This document shows positions 1 to 6,551 of a DNA stretch of 17,997 nucleotides, piece after piece. The notes below the pieces were generated by a model. That model worked only from the letters and a program-made list of their open reading frames with translations, was not told the origin of the DNA and searched no databases. The translations under genes were made by a program, and so were the position numbers. Origin of the DNA: a bacterium (lineage in GTDB: Bacteria > CG2-30-53-67 > CG2-30-70-394); the NCBI GenBank assembly GCA_024278555.1, contig JAJRSX010000180.1, positions 1 to 17,997 of the forward strand. Direction: 5' to 3'. Within the stretch, counting starts at the first letter, position 1, and every line of letters begins with the position of its first letter.

Positions 1-2
1 CC

Positions 3-554
3 TTCGAGCGGCTCACCTACCGGGATGCCTGTCGCCGCCACGCCCACCTCGACCCGGCCGACTTCCCCGAGGGGGAGACCGCCCGCCTGCGCGGGGCGGT
101 GGCGGCGCAGGGGCTCCACACGGCGGCCGATGACGACCGCGACACCCTCTTCGAGCGGCTCTGGATCGACCGGGTCGAGCCCCGCCTCGGGGTGGGGCGC
201 CCCTGCTTTCTCACCGACTTCCCGGCGAGCCAGGCGGCCCTGGCCGAGGTGCGACCGGATCCCGGGTGGCCGGTGGCCCGCCGCTTCGAGCTCTATGTGG
301 GGGGGGTCGAGCTGGCCAACGCCTTTTTCGAGCTCACCGACCCGGAGGAGCAGCGGCGCCGCTTTTGCGCCTGGCAGGCGGCGCGGGCGGCCCTCGGGCG
401 CGAGGTCTATCCCGTCGACGACGCCTTCCTCGCCGCCCTGGAGGCGGGGCTGCCCGCCTGCGCCGGCATCGCCCTCGGGGTCGATCGCCTGGTGATGCTC
501 GTCACCGGCGCCGCCGACGTCGCCACGGTCACCGCCTTCGGGAGCGGCGGGTGA
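3..554 (+). CDS. epmA: EF-P--(R)-beta-lysine ligase EpmA (PoxA/GenX), 3' part
   Basis: The window opens inside this gene; codons run in frame from base 3, giving 183 residues of the C-terminal half. EpmA is a class II lysyl-tRNA-synthetase paralogue that attaches (R)-beta-lysine to a conserved lysine of elongation factor P in the cytoplasm, which helps ribosomes through polyproline stretches. Visible family features are the WIDRVEPRLG segment, the class II motif region GGVELANAFFELTDPEEQ with the adjacent RRRF, and the motif 3 signature GIALGVDRLVML close to the C terminus. The reading frame ends exactly where EpmA proteins end, with no extra domain. The stop TGA (552-554) lies inside the GTGA that starts the next gene, so the two are translationally coupled. 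Lysyl-tRNA synthetase is the only close alternative, but the short spacing and the compact C terminus fit EpmA better. The 5' part lies outside the window. Confidence 0.92.
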   Translation, partial: FERLTYRDACRRHAHLDPADFPEGETARLRGAVAAQGLHTAADDDRDTLFERLWIDRVEPRLGVGRPCFLTDFPASQAALAEVRPDPGWPVARRFELYVGGVELANAFFELTDPEEQRRRFCAWQAARAALGREVYPVDDAFLAALEAGLPACAGIALGVDRLVMLVTGAADVATVTAFGSGG

Positions 555-1312
555 GTACGCCCCCCGCCCCCCCGGTCGCCCTGATCACCGGCGCCTCCTC
601 GGGCATCGGCGCCGCCCTGGCGCGGGAGCTGGCCGGGCGCGGCTACCGGCTGGTCCTGGTGGCCCGGCGCATCGAGCGGCTCACCGCCCTGGCCACAGAG
701 GTCGGCGGCGAGGCGGCGGCGTTGCCCCTCGCCTGCGACGTGCGCGATCGCGCCGCGGTGGAGCGGGTGGCCGCGGTGGCCCTCGATCGGTGGGGGCGCC
801 TCGACCTGCTGGTCCTGAACGCCGGGGTCGGCGGCCCCACGCCGTTTCCCGACTTCGACATGGAGACCGCCACCCGGGTGGTCGAGACCAACCTGATGGG
901 GGCGCTGCAGTGGTTGGCGCCGTGCCTTCCCCCCCTGACCGCGGCGGGGGGCACGGTGGTGGCGATCTCGTCGCTCGCCGGCCGCTTCGGCTCGCCGAAA
1001 AGCCCGGTTTACTCGGCGAGCAAGGCGGCCCTTTCCACCCTCTTCGAGGGGATGCGGGTGGCCTGCCGGGAGCTGCCGATCACCGTGTTGACGGTGGAGC
1101 CGGGGTGGGTGGTGACCGAGATGACCGCCAAGATGGGGCGGCTGCCCTTTGCGGTGAGCGCCGAGGCGGCGGCCGGGCGGATCGCCGAGGCGGTGGCGCA
1201 CCGGCGCACCCGCCTCGCCTTCCCGCGCCCGGCCGGCTGGCTCATCGCGGTGGTCGGCCGCCTGCCGGCGGCCTGGCGCGAGCGTCTGTTGCGCCTGCGC
1301 GACCGGCGGTGA
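551..1312 (+). CDS. Short-chain dehydrogenase/reductase (SDR family)
   Basis: A 253-residue classical SDR, an NAD(P)-dependent oxidoreductase with a Rossmann fold. The cofactor motif TGASSGIG is at residues 13-20, the NAG motif at 90-92, a catalytic serine near 141 and the active-site pair YSASK (Tyr154, Lys158). The length is the usual one for the family. The start is taken as GTG at 551 because it overlaps the epmA stop (GTGA) and places the glycine-rich loop at the normal distance from the N terminus; an upstream in-frame start would run through epmA. An arginine after the second beta strand (VLVARR) suggests NADP(H) preference, which is inference. The C-terminal part (about 215-253) is Arg- and hydrophobic-rich (WLIAVVGRLPAAWRERLL), as in SDRs that dock on membranes or act on lipids. 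The substrate cannot be read from the sequence. Confidence 0.9.
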   Translation: MSTPPAPPVALITGASSGIGAALARELAGRGYRLVLVARRIERLTALATEVGGEAAALPLACDVRDRAAVERVAAVALDRWGRLDLLVLNAGVGGPTPFPDFDMETATRVVETNLMGALQWLAPCLPPLTAAGGTVVAISSLAGRFGSPKSPVYSASKAALSTLFEGMRVACRELPITVLTVEPGWVVTEMTAKMGRLPFAVSAEAAAGRIAEAVAHRRTRLAFPRPAGWLIAVVGRLPAAWRERLLRLRDRR

Positions 1313-1319
1313 ACCGCCT

Positions 1320-1341
1320 CTGCCGGCGCCGCGGTCGGCAG
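1320..1341 (+). terminator. Possible stem-loop terminator after the SDR gene
   Basis: CTGCCG (1320-1325) pairs perfectly with CGGCAG (1336-1341) across a 10-base loop, just after the SDR stop codon. There is no T-run behind it, so intrinsic termination is uncertain. The gap before the next gene (1313-1529) and the promoter inside it still imply a transcription boundary here. Confidence 0.3.
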
Positions 1342-1457
1342 CGGTCGGGACAGAGTGGCCCAGCCGGGCGGCACGGCAACGGGCAATAGTGTCCCAGGTG
1401 AGCGGCGATCCAGCCAGTAACCTCTTGCCGCGATGGATTTTCGAACCGTTCCCGAGG

Positions 1458-1475
1458 TGGCAGGTCTCTTGCATT
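1458..1475 (+). promoter_or_regulatory. Sigma-54 (RpoN) promoter for the cytochrome/NrfD operon
   Basis: The sequence TGGCAGGTCTCTTGCATT matches the RpoN consensus TGGCAC-N5-TTGCW in 10 of 11 positions. The invariant GG (1459-1460) and GC (1471-1472) are separated by exactly 10 bases. Transcription would begin near 1484, about 45 bases upstream of the first cytochrome start codon. An NtrC-type activator is encoded at 11625-13019. Upstream, GGGACA (1347-1352) and TGTCCC (1390-1395) form a widely spaced inverted repeat at a distance where activators often bind; that is only a weak hint. Presence of the motif is seen; its use is inferred. Confidence 0.72.
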
Positions 1476-1529
1476 GCCGGTGTGACCCTTTCAGGGCCGC
1501 CGGCTTTCTCGCTGGAGGAGGATGGATCG

Positions 1530-2330
1530 ATGTCACCACGGAAGCGCTTCTCGAATCTGTCGTTGTGGATCGCACTCTTCGGTTTGATCGCCGTGTTCTC
1601 CATGGCGCCGCCCGCCGTTGCCGCAGATCAGTGTGTCTCCTGTCACAGTGATGCCGCCTGGGCGGTGAAGAACAAGAAGCTCTTTGATTACTACCAGCAG
1701 TGGCAGGGGTCGGTGCACGGCCTCAACGGGGTCACCTGTGTCGACTGCCACGGCGGTGATTCGCGGGCGACGGACAAGACGGCGGCCCACGGCGGTGCCC
1801 TGGCCGAGAGCAACCCGAAGAGCGCCATCTACTACGGCAACATCCCGAAGCTGTGCGGCGGCTGCCACGAAGATGTCTACCGCGCCTTCGCGCGCAGCAA
1901 GCACGCGGCGCGGGTCAAGGAGCTGGACGGCGGCCCCACCTGCGTCACCTGCCACGGGTCGCTGAACACCGAGATCCTCTCGCCCTTGAAGATTGCCTCG
2001 GTGTGTGAGCGGTGCCACAACGACGTCACCGGCAACCGGCCGAACATCCCGGCGCGGGCGCAGGCGGTACGCCGCGACGATCAGATGAGCGCCGCCTTCC
2101 TGCGCTGGGCCGGGGCGTACTACGAGGCGGTCGGGCAGCCAGAGGAGGTCGCGCCGCTCCAGAAGCAGCTCGCCGACCTGCGGGTGGCGTGGCACACCTT
2201 CGACCTCGACCGGGTGCAGGGGAGCTACGAGGCGATCGTCAAGGGGCTGCGCGAGCGGCAGAAGGCGATCCAGCGCGCGAAGCTGGAGGAGAAGAAGCGC
2301 GCCGCCCGGTCCAAGGCAAAGAAGAGGTAG
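1530..2330 (+). CDS. Periplasmic pentahaem c-type cytochrome
   Basis: A 266-residue exported electron-transfer protein. A Sec signal peptide (positively charged start, hydrophobic core about residues 10-26, then AVAA) precedes five CXXCH haem c attachment sites at about residues 35, 70, 109, 138 and 159 (CVSCH, CVDCH, CGGCH, CVTCH, CERCH). Extra histidines such as SVHG and SKHAAR can supply distal ligands. From about residue 175 there are no haem sites; this tail is helical and ends in a very Lys/Arg-rich stretch, which could contact membrane lipids or partners. The ATG at 1530 is chosen over the upstream GTG frame start because GGAGGAGG (1514-1521) sits 8 bases before it and it yields a proper signal peptide. 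It is the first gene of the operon behind the sigma-54 promoter and presumably the soluble cytochrome arm of the NrfD complex encoded downstream. The exact named family is not recognised. Confidence 0.88.
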   Translation: MSPRKRFSNLSLWIALFGLIAVFSMAPPAVAADQCVSCHSDAAWAVKNKKLFDYYQQWQGSVHGLNGVTCVDCHGGDSRATDKTAAHGGALAESNPKSAIYYGNIPKLCGGCHEDVYRAFARSKHAARVKELDGGPTCVTCHGSLNTEILSPLKIASVCERCHNDVTGNRPNIPARAQAVRRDDQMSAAFLRWAGAYYEAVGQPEEVAPLQKQLADLRVAWHTFDLDRVQGSYEAIVKGLRERQKAIQRAKLEEKKRAARSKAKKR

Positions 2331-2355
2331 CTACCGGAGGGGCGGACGATGATTA

Positions 2356-2367
2356 ACCACAGAGACA
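2356..2367 (+). repeat. 12-base match to the 17.8 kb inverted-repeat element
   Basis: ACCACAGAGACA here is identical to 17782-17793, the arm of an inverted repeat near the window's end. It is followed at once by AAGGAG, which serves as ribosome binding site for the ATG at 2382. It may be a remnant of a small repeat element inserted between the two cytochrome genes. Twelve bases can match by chance, so this is tentative. Confidence 0.25.
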
Positions 2368-2381
2368 AGGAGCGACCTTTC

Positions 2382-2786
2382 ATGGCGAAGCTCATTCGAT
2401 CGGTGGCCGGGATCGCCACGGCAACAGGCCTAGCCGTGTTGGTCGCCGCGCCACCGGCCACCGCCACCGTCAAGATGGCGGAGGCCACGAACCAGGGGTG
2501 CAATTTTTGCCACCCCAAGGACATCCGCATCGCCGGACCTGCCGGTCTCTACTACCAAGAGAACGGCACCCTCGACGGCTACGAGGGGATTGAGGTGGCG
2601 GAGAGGCTCACCGCCGACGACTGCCTCGGCTGTCACGATGAGGACTGGGAGACCAACCCGCAAAGACGCAAGCTGGAGGACCCGCACGCGGACAAGGCGG
2701 AGCTCAAGCACGGCGACGGTGCCTTCTGGTGCCTGCGCTGCCACTCGGCGGACCACCGCAACAAGCTGAAGCTGATGACCGGTTAG
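2382..2786 (+). CDS. Membrane-anchored pentahaem cytochrome c, N-terminal part up to an in-frame TAG
   Basis: The N-terminal 134 residues of a multihaem cytochrome: signal peptide (about residues 1-29, core GLAVLVAAPPATA) and three CXXCH sites at residues 40, 81 and 117 (CNFCH, CLGCH, CLRCH). The frame then meets TAG at 2784-2786. Coding continues in the same frame to 3086 with two more haem motifs and a membrane helix, so this is one gene interrupted by a single nonsense codon. Start: AAGGAG (2368-2373) lies 8 bases before ATG 2382. An alternative ATG at 2349 with GGAGG (2336-2340) adds 11 residues. The family's likely role is to hand electrons between the quinone-linked NrfD/ferredoxin module and periplasmic cytochromes. 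As written, the product would have three haems and no anchor. A genuine mutation, a sequencing error or readthrough are all possible. Confidence 0.8.
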   Translation: MAKLIRSVAGIATATGLAVLVAAPPATATVKMAEATNQGCNFCHPKDIRIAGPAGLYYQENGTLDGYEGIEVAERLTADDCLGCHDEDWETNPQRRKLEDPHADKAELKHGDGAFWCLRCHSADHRNKLKLMTG

Positions 2787-3086
2787 GAGATCGATTGGAA
2801 GGATGCGCCGCGTCTGTGCGGCCAGTGCCACGGCCCCATCTACCGCGACTGGAAGGCGCACATCCACGGCCGCTGGGTCGGCGAGATCGCCAACGCCACC
2901 CCGGCGCGCATCTGCCCCGATTGTCACAACCCGCATGACCCGAAGTTCAAGCAGCTCCCCCCGGAGCCGGCACCGCAACACCCTGCGGCCGCACCCGCGG
3001 CGGGGGACCTCTCCTTCGTGTTCATCGGGGGGGCGATCTTTGCCCTGTTGCTCACCATTTATGCCGCTACCGGTAGGAGGGACTGA
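2787..3086 (+). pseudogene. Continuation of the pentahaem cytochrome after the in-frame TAG
   Basis: Directly after the TAG the same frame reads EIDWKDAPRLCGQCH and on to a TGA at 3084-3086. It contains two more haem sites (CGQCH, CPDCH), a Pro/Ala-rich linker and a hydrophobic segment (FVFIGGAIFALLLTIYA) ending in RRD, a typical C-terminal single-pass anchor. The TGA overlaps the ATG of the ferredoxin gene (TGATG), the expected coupling inside this operon. The stretch shows no frameshift or second stop, so it has not decayed. The codon at the interruption could have been CAG (Gln), or one of several others one base from TAG. Without suppression this part is not translated, because I see no good internal start with a ribosome site. 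Confidence 0.72.
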
Positions 3087-4072
3087 TGGCCACGCCCGAC
3101 CGCACCCCGGCGCGTCCGACCCCCGAGCCGCGCCCTCTCACCCTCAAACCGGCGCCTCCATCCTCGAAGCGTCCGGTGTCGCGTCGCGACTTCCTGCGCC
3201 GTGCCGGCCAGGGGACCGCCGCCCTCGCGGTGACCACCCTCGTGCCCAAAGACTTCCTGGGCCGGCCGAAGATCTTCTCCAAGGAGGACTTCTCCCTGAA
3301 GCACTTCGTGGAGATGACCGCGGAGGAGAAGGCGAAGCGGGTCCATGAGCTCGAAGAGATCTACCGCAAGCGGTTCAACGACGACCGGATCTCGATCTCC
3401 ACCACCCCGGCGAAGGAGGGGGTCCTGTGGGGCTACGCCCTGAACATCGGCAAGTGCGTCGGTTGCCGCCGCTGCGTGAAGGCGTGCGTCGGTGAGAACA
3501 ACCAGTCGCGCGACCCGGAGATCGAGTGGATCCGCGTCCTTGAGATGGAAAAGGGGACGATGGAGCTCGACGAGAGCAACTGCTACTACGACCACGAGCG
3601 GGTGCCGGAGGAAGACCACTACTACATGCCGGTCCAGTGCCAGCAGTGTGAGAACCCTCCGTGCGTCAAGGTGTGCCCCACCACCGCCACCTGGCAGGAG
3701 AAGGACGGCATCGTGGTGGTCGACTACAACTGGTGCATCGGCTGTCGCTTCTGCCTCGCCGCCTGCCCCTACTTCGCCCGCCGCTTCAACTGGGGAGAGC
3801 CGACCTGGAACGGTGCCGTCAACCCCAACATGCACTACCTGGGGAACCGGCCGCGCTTCAAGGGGGTGATGGAGAAGTGCACCTTCTGCATCCAGCGCTC
3901 CCGCGAGGGCCAGTACACCGCCTGTGTTGAGGCGTGTCCGGTGGGGGCACGGAAGTTCGGCAACCTGCTCGACGAGAAGAGCGAGATTCGCCAGCTCATC
4001 GCCACTAAACGGGTCTTCCGTCTGAAGGAAGAGGCGGGGACCCATCCCAAGTTTTTCTACTTCATCGATTAG
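3086..4072 (+). CDS. Tat-exported 4x[4Fe-4S] ferredoxin subunit (DsrO/HmcB/NrfC-like)
   Basis: A 328-residue iron-sulphur subunit of an NrfD-type quinone complex. A twin-arginine signal SRRDFL (residues 32-37) followed by a modest hydrophobic stretch shows export as a folded protein. Its n-region of about 30 residues is unusually long and proline-rich. Four cysteine groups are visible in the order usual for this family: CVGCRRCVKAC, CQQCENPPCVKVCP, CIGCRFCLAACP and CTFCIQRS...CVEACP, enough for four [4Fe-4S] clusters. The ATG at 3086 overlaps the preceding stop (TGATG) and has GGAGG 5-6 bases upstream; a GTG just before the RR motif has no ribosome site. Known relatives pass electrons between the NrfD quinone site and cytochromes. 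The gene sits directly before the NrfD partner, as expected. Which named complex it belongs to cannot be settled here. Confidence 0.93.
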   Translation: MATPDRTPARPTPEPRPLTLKPAPPSSKRPVSRRDFLRRAGQGTAALAVTTLVPKDFLGRPKIFSKEDFSLKHFVEMTAEEKAKRVHELEEIYRKRFNDDRISISTTPAKEGVLWGYALNIGKCVGCRRCVKACVGENNQSRDPEIEWIRVLEMEKGTMELDESNCYYDHERVPEEDHYYMPVQCQQCENPPCVKVCPTTATWQEKDGIVVVDYNWCIGCRFCLAACPYFARRFNWGEPTWNGAVNPNMHYLGNRPRFKGVMEKCTFCIQRSREGQYTACVEACPVGARKFGNLLDEKSEIRQLIATKRVFRLKEEAGTHPKFFYFID

Positions 4073-4087
4073 CAGCCCGGAGCGACC

Positions 4088-5311
4088 ATGAAGTTTCTCC
4101 AGTTCGTCGGCGCCTCCGTCCGGATCGCCCTCACCGGCTCGAAGCGGTACTACGCCTGGCTCCTTGCCTGTCTCACGGTGACCCTGGTGGGGTTCTACTA
4201 CTACCTGTACCAACTCGAGCACGGCCTGATCGTCACCGGTATGCGCGATCAGGTGAGCTGGGGCTCCTACATCGCCAACTTCACCTTCTTCGTCGGGGTG
4301 GCGGCGGCGGCGGTGATGATCGTCATCCCTGCCTACCTCTACCACGTCACCGACTTCAAGCCGGTGACCCTCCTCGGCGAGATGCTCGCCGCCTCCGCCC
4401 TGATCATGTGCATCTGCTTCGTGATGATCGATATGGGGCGGCCGGATCGCGTCTGGCACCTCCTGCCGGTGATCGGTAAACCGAACTTTCCGGTGTCGTT
4501 GTTGTGTTGGGATGTGATCGTCCTGAGCGGCTATCTCATTATCAATCTCTTCATCCCCGGCTACATGCTCTACTCCGTCTACCACCACAAGGAGGCGAGC
4601 AAAAAGATTCTCTTGCCGTTTACCTACCTGTCGGTGCCGTGGGCGGTCTCCATCCACACGGTGACCGCCTTTCTCTACTGCGGTTTGGTGTCGCGGCCGG
4701 TGTGGAACACGGCGCTGATGGCGCCCCGCTTTCTCGCCACCGCCTTTGCCGCGGGGCCGGCGCTGATCATCATCATCATCCAGATCGTGCGGCGGTATAC
4801 GCCGTACGGCAGTCCCGGTGAGAAGTTTGAGATCCCCAATGAGACGATCTACAAGATCGCCAACATCGTCGTCGTTGCGCTCCTCATCTCCCTCTTCTTT
4901 ACCTTCTCCGAGGTCTTTACCATCTTCTACAGTGCCGGGGCCCACAAGGCGTCGATGGCCTACCTCTACTTCGGCTTCGACGGCCACCCCTCCCTTCTCA
5001 CCCCGTACATCTGGGCCTCCCTGGTGATGAACGTGGTGGCGGCGGTCATTCTCCTTATCCCGGCGACGCGGAAGAACCTCATCACCCTCAACATGGCCTG
5101 CATCCTGCTGTTCATCGGGATCTGGATCGAGAAGGGGATGGGGACGGTCCTGCCCGCCTTCATCCCCTCTCCCCTCGGCGAGATCTGGGAGTACTGGCCG
5201 TCCAACCCGGAGGCCCTGATCACCCTCGGGGTCTGGGGGCTCGGTGCCCTGGTCTTCACCATGCTGGCGAAGATCGCCATCCAGATCGAGACCGGCGACG
5301 TGGGCCGGTAG
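4088..5311 (+). CDS. NrfD/PsrC-family integral membrane quinone oxidoreductase subunit (DsrP/HmcC-like)
   Basis: A 407-residue polytopic membrane protein with about ten hydrophobic segments spread over the whole length, beginning around residue 20 (YAWLLACLTVTLVGFYYYLY). NrfD-family proteins bind quinone or quinol in the cytoplasmic membrane and exchange electrons with a periplasmic ferredoxin subunit, here the gene 15 bases upstream. Short conserved features include GSYIANFTFFVGVAAAAV in the second membrane segment, MIDMGRPDRVWHL after the third, and the C-terminal PSPLGEIWEYWPS loop. The length and the presence of a C-terminal helix pair fit the DsrP/HmcC branch (roughly 380-420 residues) better than short NrfD (about 320). 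The ribosome site GGAG lies 5 bases before ATG 4088. Direction of electron flow, quinol oxidation or quinone reduction, cannot be told; the multihaem partners favour quinol oxidation. Confidence 0.92.
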   Translation: MKFLQFVGASVRIALTGSKRYYAWLLACLTVTLVGFYYYLYQLEHGLIVTGMRDQVSWGSYIANFTFFVGVAAAAVMIVIPAYLYHVTDFKPVTLLGEMLAASALIMCICFVMIDMGRPDRVWHLLPVIGKPNFPVSLLCWDVIVLSGYLIINLFIPGYMLYSVYHHKEASKKILLPFTYLSVPWAVSIHTVTAFLYCGLVSRPVWNTALMAPRFLATAFAAGPALIIIIIQIVRRYTPYGSPGEKFEIPNETIYKIANIVVVALLISLFFTFSEVFTIFYSAGAHKASMAYLYFGFDGHPSLLTPYIWASLVMNVVAAVILLIPATRKNLITLNMACILLFIGIWIEKGMGTVLPAFIPSPLGEIWEYWPSNPEALITLGVWGLGALVFTMLAKIAIQIETGDVGR

Positions 5312-5321
5312 AGGGTTGGCC

Positions 5322-5798
5322 ATGGGATGTAGCTGCGACGGCGGCGGGTGCGCCTCCCGCCTCTCCGATGCCATGGATGGGGAGGAGGCGCGCGCGGCGC
5401 TCCTCTCCCACGCCCGTAAGACGGGCTACCTGGTCCACGAACGGTACGGCCCGGTGATCGACCTGCAGGCCGTTGAACAGATGGTCGAGGACCCCGATGT
5501 GGTGCGCTTTCCGGTTGCCTTGGCCTTCGACGCCACCCCCCTCGAAGGGGAGGAGCTCGCCTACCCCCTGCCGGTGGAGGGCGATCCCCTCAACGGCTAC
5601 ACCATGTACATCCACCCCGCCCTCGAAGGCGAACCCGATCGGGTGGTGGCAGTGGTGCTCTACGCCCTCGTAGTGGTGAACTACGGGGAGGTCGCCGATG
5701 GCGCGGTGGCGGAGGCCTTCGGCGCCGCCTGCCTTGGCCTCGACGAAGAGCGTTATTACAACAATATTTGTTCAATTGCCGACGCGGTTAGGCGCTGA
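5322..5798 (+). CDS. Small acidic protein with an N-terminal CxC...C motif, function unknown
   Basis: A 158-residue protein that I do not recognise. It begins MGCSCDGGGC, with cysteines at 3, 5 and 10 inside a glycine-rich stretch, a plausible metal or iron-sulphur ligand set, followed by a compact soluble mixed alpha/beta sequence rich in Asp and Glu. There is no signal peptide or membrane segment, so it should be cytoplasmic. The start is set at ATG 5322, 10 bases after the NrfD stop; GAGGG (5311-5315) is a usable ribosome site, and the frame upstream overlaps the NrfD gene. Codon use resembles the neighbours and the gene closes the operon. Inference from position: an assembly, maturation or cytoplasmic control factor for the cytochrome/NrfD complex. 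The last bases before the stop are AT-richer than the surroundings (5755-5780). Confidence 0.72.
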   Translation: MGCSCDGGGCASRLSDAMDGEEARAALLSHARKTGYLVHERYGPVIDLQAVEQMVEDPDVVRFPVALAFDATPLEGEELAYPLPVEGDPLNGYTMYIHPALEGEPDRVVAVVLYALVVVNYGEVADGAVAEAFGAACLGLDEERYYNNICSIADAVRR

Positions 5799-5826
5799 TT
5801 CGCGACCCATCTCTGTGAGGCTGCCC

Positions 5827-5856
5827 TTGTCTTCGGCTACCCGATTCCGGTAAAAC
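5827..5856 (+). promoter_or_regulatory. Weak sigma-70-like promoter candidate before the c554 gene
   Basis: TTGTCT (5827-5832) and TAAAAC (5851-5856) are 18 bases apart, each matching 4 of 6 consensus positions. The gap 5799-5959 must hold some promoter if the c554 gene is transcribed separately; no sigma-54 site with GG-N10-GC was found there. A short hairpin, GGCGT-TTC-ACGCC (5918-5930), lies between this site and the start codon. Confidence 0.2.
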
Positions 5857-5959
5857 TCCGCCGCTTTCCACCAAGCCTGTGCACCGGCAACAGGTCGGGG
5901 AGAGCGGCTGCCACACCCGGCGTTTCACGCCACAACCCCACCCTGAGAGGAGATCCACC

Positions 5960-6454
5960 ATGAAGAAGCTCATCTGGCTCGCGGCCACCCTGGCGATGCT
6001 CGTCGCCTTCACCCCCGGCCATGCGGACGCCGCTAAGTACGTCGGCTCGAAGAAGTGCAAGATGTGCCACAAGAAGGCATACAAGGCGTGGCAGGGGTCC
6101 AAGCACGCCCACGCATTCGAGGTGATGGAGAAGGAGGGCGCCGCCTCCAAGCCCGAGTGCGTCAAGTGCCACACCACCGGTTACTCCGGCTCCGGCGAGG
6201 TGAGCAACAAGCAGAAGAACGTCCAGTGCGAGCGGTGCCACGGCGCCGGCTCCGGCTACTTCAAGGTGATGATGAAGAAGAAGAGCTACACCACCGAGAA
6301 GGCCAAGGCGGCGGGCCTGATCATGCCGGGCAAGGACGGCAAGTTCTGCACCGACAACTGCCACAACTCCGAGAGCCCCAACTACAAAGAGTTCAACTTC
6401 GACGAGCGCTGGGGCCAGATCAAGCACACCCTCGACAAGCCGCGCGCCCACTGA
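5960..6454 (+). CDS. Cytochrome c554-like tetrahaem protein
   Basis: A 164-residue periplasmic cytochrome. A signal peptide (KKLIWLAATLAMLVAF, cleavage after HADA) is followed by YVGSKKCKMCHKKAYKAWQGSKH, the characteristic opening of the cytochrome c554 family. Haem sites are CKMCH (33-37), CVKCH (67-71), CERCH (90-94) and a fourth, expanded CX3CH site, CTDNCH (130-135). The segment SESPNYKEFNFDERWGQIKH is the usual family C terminus. Relatives are soluble periplasmic electron carriers, for example accepting electrons from hydroxylamine oxidoreductase or moving them towards terminal reductases; the partner here is unknown. The ATG at 5960 follows GAGAGGAG (5945-5952). It lies between the NrfD operon and the large multihaem cytochrome and may shuttle between them (inference). 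Lysine is frequent, so the protein should be basic. Confidence 0.9.
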   Translation: MKKLIWLAATLAMLVAFTPGHADAAKYVGSKKCKMCHKKAYKAWQGSKHAHAFEVMEKEGAASKPECVKCHTTGYSGSGEVSNKQKNVQCERCHGAGSGYFKVMMKKKSYTTEKAKAAGLIMPGKDGKFCTDNCHNSESPNYKEFNFDERWGQIKHTLDKPRAH

Positions 6455-6480
6455 TCGGCGCTGCCACCTGAAAAGGTATC

Positions 6481-6509
6481 GGGGGGACGGTGGTCACCAC
6501 CGTCCCCCC
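6481..6509 (+). terminator. Perfect 13-bp GC hairpin after the c554 gene
   Basis: GGGGGGACGGTGG (6481-6493) pairs base for base with CCACCGTCCCCCC (6497-6509) around the triloop TCA. It starts 27 bases after the c554 stop. The expected T-run is missing, so it may be a transcription attenuator or an mRNA 3'-end stabiliser rather than a classical terminator. Confidence 0.55.
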
Positions 6510-6521
6510 ATGCGTCACCCC

Positions 6522-6543
6522 GTAGGCCGGTGACCCGGCCTGC
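6522..6543 (+). repeat. Second stem-loop before the large cytochrome gene
   Basis: AGGCCGG (6524-6530) pairs with CCGGCCT (6535-6541) around TGAC, extended outward by one wobble and one GC pair. Its 3' edge is 9 bases from the start codon at 6552, where a ribosome site would be expected but none is visible, so folding of this stem could affect translation of the cytochrome. Confidence 0.4.
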
Positions 6544-6551
6544 ACCCCGTT

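Noticed and set aside
2784-2786. Pyrrolysine insertion at the in-frame TAG of the cytochrome.
   Set aside because: No pyl genes or archaeal-type context are present, TAG ends at least eight other genes here, and multihaem cytochromes are not known pyrrolysine proteins.
3059-5374. A 771-residue open frame on the minus strand across the ferredoxin and NrfD genes, and similar long minus-strand frames elsewhere.
   Set aside because: These are antisense shadows of GC-rich coding DNA: low-complexity composition (His, Asp, Arg, Gly, Val rich), no domains, and each lies exactly over a well-supported + strand gene.
6360-6366. Frameshift suspected at the last haem site of the c554-like gene because the motif is CX3CH.
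   Set aside because: The frame stays correct on both sides (the family tail SPNYKEFNF follows at once), so the difference is a one-codon insertion, not a frameshift.
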